From Hydrogenophaga sp. (GTDB lineage: Bacteria > Pseudomonadota > Gammaproteobacteria > Burkholderiales > Burkholderiaceae_C): a stretch of 64,000 bases of DNA. The translations under genes were made by a program, and so were the position numbers. This document shows positions 33,119 to 41,819 of this stretch, in pieces (the first letter of the stretch is position 1; each line of letters starts with the position of its first letter). The stretch spans positions 1 to 64,000 of the forward strand of contig NZ_JAUSCF010000027.1 in NCBI RefSeq assembly GCF_030651625.1, in the 5' to 3' direction. The notes below the pieces were generated by a model. It saw only the letters and a list, made by a program, of their open reading frames with translations, ran no database searches and was not told where the DNA came from.

Positions 33119-34105
33119 ATGGCACTGACGTTTTCACTCTTTCACCGCCCAGGAAGCATTCTGTTCCTCGACGACGACCCCGACTACCTCGACATGCTCG
33201 GCATGGTGGTGCCCGCCAACTGGCAGATCGAGCTTTTTTCGCGCCCCTCGGGTTTCAGCGAGCGCATGCGCCAGGAACCTGCCCGATGGGAGGCCGACGC
33301 CAATCTGCAGCTGCAGATGATCGACCGCTGGCGCCACGGCCAGCCACTGATTCCCCAGGTGCTGCGCTATTGGGGAAACAACCCCTCCCGCTACAACCTG
33401 GCCAAGACGTGTGTGATCGATTTCGCCATGCCCGGCACCAACGGTCTGCAGGTGTTGGACACCTTGCTGGACTGGCCCGGCTCCCGCGTGCTGCTGACCG
33501 GCCAGGCAGACGAGCAGATCGCCGTGCAGGCATTCAACAACGGGCTGATCGATCAGTTCGTGCCCAAACAGGCGCCCGACATCACCCGACTGCTCATGGG
33601 CGTCTTGCGCAGACTGTCCATTGCGCCCCATGCCCGGGTCAATGCACTCTGGCGAGGCGCGCTTCAGCCGGTCCAGCAGTCCATTCTGCAGATACCGTCG
33701 GTGTCCCAGGCACTGCAGGCCTATGTCGAACAACATTGGGTTGAGTATGCCGTACTGGGCCAGCCCTTTGGTCTGCTTGGCCTGGACGCCACAGGGCGTT
33801 GCCATTGGTTGCAACTCGAAGTTGCCTCCAGCCTCGGCGACCTGGCCGAGCTCGTGGCCACGGCAGGGCTGGCGTTCGACGTGGTACGTTCCGTGCAGGC
33901 CGGACGCCTGCTGGCCGCCGTCGAACTCCACCAGCAACTGGGCCTGCGCGGGCCGGTGCGCACGGCGCAGGCCATTCCCATGGGTAACGACGGCATGCTG
34001 CTGGCAGCGAGCTTTCCCCTGGAAGCCCATGAACTGCCGCAGCCCATCTATGGCTACCAGCACGTGCTGGGTGGCACGGACTCACGCTCCATCTGCGATG
34101 ATTGA
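33119..34105 (+). CDS. JqsR/LqsR-like response regulator of the quorum system
   Basis: A 328-residue response regulator. The receiver starts with LFLDDDPDY (acid pocket Asp18-Asp20); the phospho-acceptor is Asp101 in VIDFAMPGTNGLQVL, with Thr127 (LLTGQAD) and Lys150 (FVPKQ). About 50 residues (43-95) are inserted before the acceptor strand compared with a plain receiver. The last 175 residues hold no DNA-binding motif I can recognise. This size and non-standard layout fit the LqsR/JqsR group that partners CqsS-like kinases. It starts 7 bases after the kinase stop. Confidence 0.72.
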   Translation: MALTFSLFHRPGSILFLDDDPDYLDMLGMVVPANWQIELFSRPSGFSERMRQEPARWEADANLQLQMIDRWRHGQPLIPQVLRYWGNNPSRYNLAKTCVIDFAMPGTNGLQVLDTLLDWPGSRVLLTGQADEQIAVQAFNNGLIDQFVPKQAPDITRLLMGVLRRLSIAPHARVNALWRGALQPVQQSILQIPSVSQALQAYVEQHWVEYAVLGQPFGLLGLDATGRCHWLQLEVASSLGDLAELVATAGLAFDVVRSVQAGRLLAAVELHQQLGLRGPVRTAQAIPMGNDGMLLAASFPLEAHELPQPIYGYQHVLGGTDSRSICDD

Positions 34106-34106
34106 G

Positions 34107-34188
34107 ACACCCCCCGCGCCGCCTTCGGCGTCACCCCCTTGGTAGGGGGGCGCACCCTGTGGTCCGGCGAAGCCGGTTCCACGGGTGC
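34107..34188 (+). repeat. GC-rich intergenic palindromic repeat, copy 5
   Basis: Forward full-length copy: CGCGCCGCCTTCGGCGTC, ACCCCCTTGGTAGGGGGGCG, GGCGAAGCCGGTTCC. It is the first of two tandem copies between the convergent regulator and cqsA genes. Confidence 0.75.
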
Positions 34189-34224
34189 CCTGGATGGGGC
34201 ACGCGCTCCGGAGGGAGTGACTGC

Positions 34225-34300
34225 TGCCCCCGCGCCGCCTTCGGCGTCAGCCCTCAAGGGGGGCGGCACTGGCCGACTGGCAAAACCAGCCCGGCGGTGC
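34225..34300 (+). repeat. GC-rich intergenic palindromic repeat, copy 6
   Basis: Second tandem copy: CGCGCCGCCTTCGGCGTC, CAGCCCTCAAGGGGGGC, then GGCAAAACCAGCCCG (degenerate). The two copies fill nearly the whole gap and may end transcription from both sides. Confidence 0.7.
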
Positions 34301-34317
34301 CCCTGCACGGCGCTATT

Positions 34318-35574
34318 TCACTCTTCGTGGGTCGCGCTCTGCGCGCTCATCCTCGCCCGGCGCGCAATGATCCAGTCCCATGGCTTGACGATGGGGGCGA
34401 TTTCTCTCGCCACCGCCTCCAGATGTTCCAGCTCGGCCTCAGTGAGTGCCGCGTTGAGCGTCAGGCGTACCAGGGCGCGGTTGCGACTGGTGGCCGGCGC
34501 ACAGAAGATGGCGCCGAACACGCCGCGCTCTTCCAGAGCATCGCGCAGCGCCATGGTTTCGGGCTCGGTGCCGGCCTCCAGCGCAATGATCTGCTCGGTG
34601 CCCTGGTGGATCGGATAGCCCATGTCGGACAGCGACTGCCGCACCCGGCGCGTCATGTCCTTGAGGCGCTCGCGGGCCGCATCCGCTGCCTTCAATACCC
34701 CCACAGTGGACTTGAGGCCGGCAATTTCCGACGGCAACAGACACGAACTGAAAATGTTCGGATAGCTTGAGCTCAGGATGTAATAGCGCATGCTCGCGGG
34801 TGCCGTGAAGAACCCCGCGCGTCCCGCGACCGACTTGGCCAGGCTTGCAGAAATGAAATGCACGCGATCGGTCAGCCCCAGTTCGGCACACAGACCTGCT
34901 CCGGCAGGACCGTGGGTGCCCAGCGAGTGTGACTCATCGACCAGAATCATGCTGCCGTGCTTTTCGACCACCTCCACCATGGCCTTCAACGGGCACACGG
35001 CGCCGGTGGTGCTGTAGACCGAATCCACCACCACCACGCCTGGCCCTTTCTTGCTCATCATGCGGTCGAGGTGATCGGGGTCGTTGTGGCGGAACGCATG
35101 CGCTGGCGCCCGGGCGGCATGGGCGCCTTCCCACAGCGAGGTGTGGGCCATGGTGTCTATGTAGACCGGGGTTTGGGGATCTGCGATCGATTGCAGCAAA
35201 CCCACATTGGCCGAATAGCCCGACTGACACAGAAATGCGTCCTCTTTGCCCACCCAGTCGGCCAAGGTTTGCTCAAAAACACGCGATGGATGCTGATGCA
35301 GCAGAAAAACGCCCGATTGAACGACGAATTCGCTGCTTTTGGTGATGGCATCGACCTGGGCTTTGACGATGTCCGGGTGGCCGGTCACTCCCAGGTAGTC
35401 GTTGCCGTCCAGTCGCACGGCATTCGGTCCGGGTACCCGCCCGTGCAGCACAAACTTGCCGCCCCACACGCCATTCCATCGCGGCAGGAACTCCCGATCG
35501 ATCCTGGCTTGCAGGGTGGCCGAAAGGCCGGGTTCACGAAATTTTGTGAGTTCGACTTGCCCCAACGCTTCCAT
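34318..35574 (-). CDS. cqsA: CqsA/LqsA/JqsA-type alpha-hydroxyketone autoinducer synthase
   Basis: A 418-residue PLP enzyme of the alpha-oxoamine synthase fold. It matches Vibrio CqsA in many blocks: GNDYLGVTGHPDI, CQSGYSANVGLLQSI, VYIDTMAHTSLWEGA, VVVDSVYSTTGAVCPL, LVDESHSLGTHGPAGAG (Asp213 contacts the PLP ring) and SASLAKSVAGRAG (Lys247 binds PLP). The MAH-SLWEGA block separates CqsA from KBL and BioF. It should condense acyl-CoA with an amino-acid-derived substrate to make an alpha-hydroxyketone or alpha-aminoketone signal of the CAI-1/LAI-1 class. AGGAGAACAAC precedes the ATG. It is convergent with the kinase and regulator genes. Confidence 0.93.
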   Translation of the reverse strand: MEALGQVELTKFREPGLSATLQARIDREFLPRWNGVWGGKFVLHGRVPGPNAVRLDGNDYLGVTGHPDIVKAQVDAITKSSEFVVQSGVFLLHQHPSRVFEQTLADWVGKEDAFLCQSGYSANVGLLQSIADPQTPVYIDTMAHTSLWEGAHAARAPAHAFRHNDPDHLDRMMSKKGPGVVVVDSVYSTTGAVCPLKAMVEVVEKHGSMILVDESHSLGTHGPAGAGLCAELGLTDRVHFISASLAKSVAGRAGFFTAPASMRYYILSSSYPNIFSSCLLPSEIAGLKSTVGVLKAADAARERLKDMTRRVRQSLSDMGYPIHQGTEQIIALEAGTEPETMALRDALEERGVFGAIFCAPATSRNRALVRLTLNAALTEAELEHLEAVAREIAPIVKPWDWIIARRARMSAQSATHEE

Positions 35575-35639
35575 GTTGTTCTCCTAAAAGGACGGAAAAC
35601 CCCATTGAAAGAAGAAATCGGGCAATATGACCGTGACCC

Positions 35640-35655
35640 CTGTCAAAGATGACAG
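35640..35655. promoter_or_regulatory. Lux-box-like dyad upstream of cqsA (site 3)
   Basis: CTGTCAAAGATGACAG inside a larger perfect dyad, ACCCCTGTCA-aaga-TGACAGGGGT (35636-35659). It fits CTG-N10-CAG and matches site 1 at the luxR gene in 15 of 16 bases. Its near edge is 66 bases upstream of the cqsA ATG. There is no T-tract, so an operator is more likely than a terminator, though the 10-bp stem could also slow transcription coming from the dioxygenase gene. Confidence 0.6.
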
Positions 35656-35738
35656 GGGTTGTTACGCTTTCTACTCAAGTTTTGGATATAGCCGCCGATA
35701 TGAGCCACCCGAAGTGGTCACCAACAGCCCGGCAGCCG

Positions 35739-36854
35739 TCAGTTCTGCCGCCAGGGCAAGCCGCTCAGCTTCCAGCCGCCTCGTCGACCACGCTGCGCCT
35801 GGGAGTCGGGATCACCCTCAAAGCCTTCAAGAATGTTGTAAGCCTCCAACCCCAGCTCGGTGGCCCGTTTGGCAGCGGCGATGGATCGAACACCGCTGCG
35901 GCACAACATCACCAGCTTCTTCCCGCTGGCACCCGCTTGCCGGACACCATCGTCAAACACCGGATTCATGGTCATGCCGGGCCACTGCTTCCACGCCACC
36001 GCCACCGCGCCCGGCACGAAGCCGACCCACTCTCGCTCCGCGTCCGTGCGGACATCCACCAGCACAGCCTCCCCGTCCTGTACCCACCGCCAGGCCAGTT
36101 GAGGTGACACATCGCCGGCGTATCCGGCCAGCACCGGGCGGGGCTGCCAAAGCAATGCGCCGTCCAGATCGTGACGCATGCCTGACATGAGGTTGGCTGG
36201 CACCGCTTCATCGATCCGGCGTGGCTTTGGCAGGTCCAGCGCAGCCATGATCGCCACGAACTCGGCTTCGCTCTTGCCGGCTATGCGCGGATTGACGGCT
36301 TTTTCCTGCCCGATGGTGGAATGGGTGCGCCCCTGGTAGTCATGGCCTGGCCAGACCGTGGTCTCGTCGGGCAGAGCAAACAACACCTCTGTGATGCTGC
36401 GATAGAGATCACTTGCGCTGCCTGACTGGAAGTCCGTCCGTCCGCATCCGTTGATCAGCAGCGTGTCCCCAGTGAACACATGCTCCCGCCAGACAAAACT
36501 CATGCTGCCCGCCGTGTGCCCTGGCGTGTGCAAGGCCTTGAGCGACTCCCCTCCAAAGGGAAGGCAGTCTCCATGCTGGAGCTGAACCCCGGCGGTACCG
36601 ATACCGCAACCGTGCGGTGCGGCGGTGCGAGCGCCCGCCAGCTCGGCCAGCTTTCCCGCGCTGGTGATGTGGTCGGCATGGGCATGGGTTTCCACCGCCC
36701 ATACCAGTCTGAGTCCGTACTCTCGAAGGGTGGCCAGATCGCGCTCAAGCTGCTCGTCCACCGGATCGATGATCACGGCGTCACGGGAACTCTGGTCAAA
36801 CAGCACATAGGTCCAGGTGCTGGAGGCGGTATCGAAGAGCTGAATCGGCTTCAT
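35739..36854 (-). CDS. Persulfide dioxygenase-rhodanese fusion
   Basis: A 371-residue fusion. Residues 1-235 are an ETHE1-like metallo-beta-lactamase-fold dioxygenase: HAHADH at 57-62, HTPGHT with His113, and Asp130 in FTGD, so the His57/His113/Asp130 iron triad is intact. Residues 245-371 are a rhodanese domain with Cys318 in LCRSGVRS. The same order is found in the Burkholderia PRF enzyme, which oxidises glutathione persulfide and makes thiosulfate. It starts 17 bases after the repressor gene, so the pair is an operon for sulfide/persulfide detoxification. Confidence 0.9.
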   Translation of the reverse strand: MKPIQLFDTASSTWTYVLFDQSSRDAVIIDPVDEQLERDLATLREYGLRLVWAVETHAHADHITSAGKLAELAGARTAAPHGCGIGTAGVQLQHGDCLPFGGESLKALHTPGHTAGSMSFVWREHVFTGDTLLINGCGRTDFQSGSASDLYRSITEVLFALPDETTVWPGHDYQGRTHSTIGQEKAVNPRIAGKSEAEFVAIMAALDLPKPRRIDEAVPANLMSGMRHDLDGALLWQPRPVLAGYAGDVSPQLAWRWVQDGEAVLVDVRTDAEREWVGFVPGAVAVAWKQWPGMTMNPVFDDGVRQAGASGKKLVMLCRSGVRSIAAAKRATELGLEAYNILEGFEGDPDSQAQRGRRGGWKLSGLPWRQN

Positions 36855-36871
36855 GGCGGGTCTTTCGCAGA

Positions 36872-37117
36872 TCAGGAATATTTCGACAGCATGTCGGCAA
36901 CGTCGTCGGCCGGCACGCTCCCCTCAGCGATCACGCAGCCCACCAGCGCAAAGAAGGATTTGTCAAGCGCCTTGCGAACCGCTGCCAATTGTTGGGCCAC
37001 TTTTTCGCAGTCGGCTTCGGTCTCGATGAGTTTCTGAATGCCACGAACCTGCCCCTCGGCACGCTTGAGACGCAGCACCAAGGCGCGCTTGCGCTCGGGG
37101 TCTCGAACGACGGTCAT
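36872..37117 (-). CDS. CsoR/FrmR/CstR family repressor, likely persulfide sensing
   Basis: An 81-residue all-helical repressor of the DUF156 family (RLKRAEGQVRGIQKLIE, then EKVAQQLAAVRKAL). It has just two cysteines, Cys37 and Cys61. The His and second Cys that complete the Cu(I) site of CsoR are missing, and so is the His of FrmR. A two-Cys design beside a persulfide dioxygenase points to CstR-like persulfide sensing. The spacing (24) differs from the 29 of S. aureus CstR. AGGAGA precedes the ATG. An ATAC...GTAT operator lies upstream. Confidence 0.85.
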   Translation of the reverse strand: MTVVRDPERKRALVLRLKRAEGQVRGIQKLIETEADCEKVAQQLAAVRKALDKSFFALVGCVIAEGSVPADDVADMLSKYS

Positions 37118-37191
37118 GAATGGTCTCCTTTGTTGGCCAATTCCGGCAACCCGTGATTGAATGACAGGTCATCGGCACTGAGAGCGATTTT

Positions 37192-37207
37192 ATACTCCTT
37201 AGGGTAT
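37192..37207 (-). promoter_or_regulatory. CsoR/CstR-type operator in the repressor promoter
   Basis: ATACTCCTTAGGGTAT, an imperfect dyad of the ATACCCC-x-GGGGTAT kind bound by CsoR-family repressors. On the minus strand it lies between TGGACA (-35-like, near 37211-37216) and TATAAA (-10-like, near 37188-37193), 75 bases before the repressor start, so binding would block the promoter. Confidence 0.6.
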
Positions 37208-37328
37208 TTTTTGTGTCCAGCCATCACGCTCCCCGGACCGGGTTCGTCGCATCAGCCCGCAAGGTCTTCAAGACGCCAACCGAGGGTCAGCACCATGGTC
37301 TTCGACAATCGACTGGGGTAAGATTCAT

Positions 37329-37354
37329 GATTGACGTTTACGTAAACGTCAATC
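37329..37354. promoter_or_regulatory. 26-bp perfect palindrome upstream of ppk2-icmF
   Basis: GATTGACGTTTAC followed directly by its exact reverse complement. The core TTTACGTAAA resembles the MerR-family LiuR-type operators found before branched-chain and acyl-CoA catabolism genes in Proteobacteria. It is 55 bases before the ppk2 start. Confidence 0.6.
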
Positions 37355-37409
37355 AAGCTCGTCCACCTGCTGCTATGGGATATTGCCCCTCGGCACACCG
37401 GAGTACCGC

Positions 37410-38291
<882 letters not shown>

Positions 38292-38326
38292 GCAGACAAC
38301 CTATTCCGAGACAAGCCAACAGAGAC

Positions 38327-41300
38327 ATGCCCATGACCCAACTTTCCGCCGACTACCAGGCCCTGGCCAGCTACCGCCCCACGCACAAGGTGCGCTTCGT
38401 CACCGCGGCCAGTCTGTTCGACGGCCACGATGCAGCCATCAACATCATGCGCCGCATCCTCCAGGGCATGGGCGCAGAAGTCATTCACCTCGGCCACAAC
38501 CGCAGCGTGGACGAAGTGGTGACCGCAGCGCTACAGGAAGATGTGCAGGGCATTGCCATCAGTTCTTACCAGGGCGGTCACGTGGAGTACTTCAAGTACA
38601 TGGTCGACCTGCTCAAGAGCAGGGGCGGCGAGCACATCCAGGTGTTCGGCGGCGGCGGTGGCGTGATTGTTCCCAGCGAGATCCGCGAGCTGCAGGACTA
38701 CGGCGTGACCCGTATCTACAGCCCCGAAGACGGCCAGAAAATGGGGCTGGCCGGCATGATCGGCGAAATGGTGATGCGCTGCGACCGCGACCTCACCACC
38801 CTTGCGCCCCGAACGCTCAGCGCCATCGAAGGCCAGGGCGAGATGAACTGGCGTGCATTGGCGCAGCTCATCACAGCGCTCGAAAGTGGCAAGGCCGACC
38901 CGGCCATCGTGACCTCACTGCATGAGCAGGCCAAGTCCCGCAAGGTACCAGTGCTTGGCATCACCGGCACCGGTGGCGCAGGCAAGTCCTCACTCACAGA
39001 CGAGCTCATCCGGCGCCTGCGACTGGACCAGGACGATACGCTGCGCGTGGCCGTGATCAGCATCGACCCTTCGCGGCGCAAGAGCGGTGGCGCCTTGCTG
39101 GGGGACCGCATTCGCATGAACGCCATTGGCCCGTGGCACACCGCCACAGCAAGCAAGGGGGGCAGCGACCCGCAAAACGGCGGAGCCTCCGGCCAACGTG
39201 TTTTCATGCGCAGCCTGGCCACACGCGACTTTGGCAGCGAGATCAGCGCGGCGCTGCCGGACGTGATCGCCGCCTGCAAGGTGGCGGCCTTCGACCTGAT
39301 CATCGTCGAGACGTCGGGTATTGGCCAGGGCGACGCCGCCATCGTGCCGCACGTGGATATTCCGATGTACGTGATGACGCCGGAGTTCGGTGCCGCCAGC
39401 CAGCTGGAAAAGATCGACATGCTCGACTTCGCCGAGTTCGTGGCCATCAACAAGTTCGACCGCAAGGGCGCCAGCGATGCGCTGCGCGACGTGGCCAAGC
39501 AGGTGCAGCGCAACAAGGAAGCCTGGACCACGCCCACCGAGCAGATGCCGGTGTTCGGCACCATGGCCGCGCGCTTCAACGACGACGGTGTGACCGCGCT
39601 CTACCAGGCACTCAAGCTCCGCCTGGGCGAACTGGGACTGCCCCTGTCCGATGGCCGCCTGCCCCGGGTGGCGGTGCGCCACAGCACCAACCAGACACCC
39701 ATCGTGCCGGGCGCCCGCACGCGCTACCTCGCCGAGATCAGCGACACCGTGCGCGGCTACAAGAGGGCGGCGCGCGAACAGGCGCGCCTGGCGCGCGAGA
39801 TCCAGCAGTTGCATGCCACCGCCGTGATGCTGCGCGTGGACAAGCCCGAACGGTCGCGTGCCGCCGAAGCCGTGGTCGACCTGGCACAGGTTCGCGAACT
39901 GAACCAGGACCCGGCCGCACGCAAGCTGCTGACGCAATGGCCGGACATGCAGAAGGCCTACGCGGGCGACGAGTACGTGGTGAAGATCCGTGACAAGGAA
40001 ATCCGCACCGCGCTCACCACCAAGAGCCTCTCGGGCACCACCATCCGCAAGGTCGCGCTGCCGCAGTACGAAGACCACGGCGAGATCCTGAAGTGGCTGA
40101 TGCTGGACAACGTGCCCGGCAGCTTCCCCTACACCGCCGGCACCTTCGCCTTCAAGCGCGAGGGCGAAGATCCCACCCGCATGTTCGCCGGTGAGGGTGA
40201 TGCTTTCCGCACCAACCGGCGCTTCAAGCTGCTGTCGGCCGGCACGCCTGCCAAGCGACTGTCCACTGCGTTTGACTCGGTCACGCTCTACGGCAACGAC
40301 CCCGACCCGCGTCCCGACATCTACGGCAAGGTGGGCAATTCGGGCGTGAGCATTGCCACGCTGGACGACATGAAGGTGCTTTACGGCGGCTTCGACCTCT
40401 GCCACCCGGCCACGTCGGTCTCGATGACCATCAACGGCCCGGCGCCCAGCATCCTGGCGATGTTCATGAACACCGCCATCGACCAGAGCCTGGAGAAATT
40501 CAAGGCCGACAACGGCCGTGACCCCACCGACACCGAAGCCGCCAAGATCCGCGCATGGGTACTTGCCAACGTGCGCGGCACGGTGCAGGCCGACATCCTG
40601 AAAGAAGACCAGGGGCAGAACACCTGTATCTTCTCCACCGAGTTTTCACTCAAGGTCATGGGCGACATCGCCGAGTACTTCGTGCATCACGACGTGCGCA
40701 ACTTCTATTCGGTGAGCATCAGCGGCTACCACATCGCCGAAGCCGGCGCCAACCCCATCAGCCAACTCGCGTTCACGCTCTCCAACGGATTCACCTTTGT
40801 GGAAGCGTACCTGGCGCGCGGCATGCACATCGACGACTTCGCGCCCAACCTGAGCTTCTTCTTCAGCAACGGCATGGACCCGGAATACACGGTGCTCGGC
40901 CGCGTGGCGCGCCGCATCTGGGCGGTGGCCATGCGCGACAAGTACGGCGCCAATGAGCGCAGCCAGAAGCTCAAATACCACGTGCAGACCAGCGGGCGAA
41001 GCCTGCACGCGCAGGAAATCCAGTTCAACGACATCCGCACCACGCTGCAGGCGCTGATTGCCATCTACGACAACTGCAACAGCCTGCACACCAACGCTTT
41101 CGACGAGGCCATCACCACGCCCACCGAAGACAGCGTGCGCCGAGCCATGGCGATCCAGCTCATCATCAACCGCGAGTGGGGTCTGGCCAAAAACGAGAAC
41201 CCCAACCAGGGCGCCTTCATCATCGACGAACTCACCGAACTGGTCGAAGAAGCCGTGTTGCAGGAGTTCGAGAAAATCGCCGAGCGTGGCGGTGTGCTGG

Positions 41301-41674
41301 GCGCGATGGAGACCGGCTACCAGCGCGGCAAGATCCAGGACGAGTCCATGCACTACGAGATGCTCAAGCACACGGGCGAATACCCGATCGTCGGCGTGAA
41401 CACTTTCCGCAACCCCAACGGCGAAATCGCACCGGACACACTGGAACTCGCGCGCTCGACCGACGAGGAAAAGCAGAGCCAGCTGCAACGGCTGGCCGAC
41501 TTCCACGCCCGGCATGCTGACGCCTCACCTGCCATGCTCAAGCGCCTGCAACAGGCGGTGATTGACAACAAGAACGTGTTCGAGGTGTTGATGGAAGCGG
41601 TCCGCGTGTGCTCTCTGGGTCAGATCACACGTGCCCTGTTCGAAGTGGGTGGGCAATACCGTCGGAACATGTGA
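38327..41674 (+). CDS. icmF: Fused isobutyryl-CoA mutase IcmF
   Basis: A 1115-residue B12-dependent mutase that interconverts isobutyryl-CoA and butyryl-CoA (and in some species pivalyl or isovaleryl-CoA). Order: B12-binding domain (DGHDAAINI, His34 being the lower Co ligand), a MeaI-like GTPase domain ([12 protein letters not shown] near 211-222, [13 protein letters not shown]), then the TIM-barrel substrate domain. The full-length fusion is intact. ATG at 38327 or, two codons on, at 38333. The site at 37329 suggests control with acyl-CoA breakdown. Confidence 0.95.
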   Translation: MPMTQLSADYQALASYRPTHKVRFVTAASLFDGHDAAINIMRRILQGMGAEVIHLGHNRSVDEVVTAALQEDVQGIAISSYQGGHVEYFKYMVDLLKSRGGEHIQVFGGGGGVIVPSEIRELQDYGVTRIYSPEDGQKMGLAGMIGEMVMRCDRDLTTLAPRTLSAIEGQGEMNWRALAQLITALESGKADPAIVTSLHEQAKSRKVPVLGITGTGGAGKSSLTDELIRRLRLDQDDTLRVAVISIDPSRRKSGGALLGDRIRMNAIGPWHTATASKGGSDPQNGGASGQRVFMRSLATRDFGSEISAALPDVIAACKVAAFDLIIVETSGIGQGDAAIVPHVDIPMYVMTPEFGAASQLEKIDMLDFAEFVAINKFDRKGASDALRDVAKQVQRNKEAWTTPTEQMPVFGTMAARFNDDGVTALYQALKLRLGELGLPLSDGRLPRVAVRHSTNQTPIVPGARTRYLAEISDTVRGYKRAAREQARLAREIQQLHATAVMLRVDKPERSRAAEAVVDLAQVRELNQDPAARKLLTQWPDMQKAYAGDEYVVKIRDKEIRTALTTKSLSGTTIRKVALPQYEDHGEILKWLMLDNVPGSFPYTAGTFAFKREGEDPTRMFAGEGDAFRTNRRFKLLSAGTPAKRLSTAFDSVTLYGNDPDPRPDIYGKVGNSGVSIATLDDMKVLYGGFDLCHPATSVSMTINGPAPSILAMFMNTAIDQSLEKFKADNGRDPTDTEAAKIRAWVLANVRGTVQADILKEDQGQNTCIFSTEFSLKVMGDIAEYFVHHDVRNFYSVSISGYHIAEAGANPISQLAFTLSNGFTFVEAYLARGMHIDDFAPNLSFFFSNGMDPEYTVLGRVARRIWAVAMRDKYGANERSQKLKYHVQTSGRSLHAQEIQFNDIRTTLQALIAIYDNCNSLHTNAFDEAITTPTEDSVRRAMAIQLIINREWGLAKNENPNQGAFIIDELTELVEEAVLQEFEKIAERGGVLGAMETGYQRGKIQDESMHYEMLKHTGEYPIVGVNTFRNPNGEIAPDTLELARSTDEEKQSQLQRLADFHARHADASPAMLKRLQQAVIDNKNVFEVLMEAVRVCSLGQITRALFEVGGQYRRNM

Positions 41675-41819
41675 CCGCTGGCGGCAGGGCATACCCGGCA
41701 CCGCAAGGGAGTGCAGGAAGTCACGGTTTGGCTGCCCCGATTCGCGGAATGCGGGTGCAAGGGCACACCTCACCGACAATAGGTGAAAAAAGGGACAACT
41801 CCTTTGCCGCCCAGCATTC

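Noticed and set aside
34318-35574. 5-aminolevulinate synthase, BioF or KBL for the PLP enzyme
   Set aside because: The blocks MAHTSLWEGA and CQSGYSANVGLLQSI and the kinase and regulator neighbours point to the CqsA/LqsA branch instead.
35605-35630. A sigma-70 promoter for cqsA using TTGACA (minus strand, 35646-35641) and CATATT (35629-35624)
   Set aside because: The spacer would be only 11 bases, too short for a normal promoter, so no promoter is called.
35636-35659. The dyad upstream of cqsA as a plain rho-independent terminator of the dioxygenase gene
   Set aside because: The stem is good but no T-tract follows on the minus strand, and the same core recurs at the luxR-type gene, so a regulatory site is more likely.
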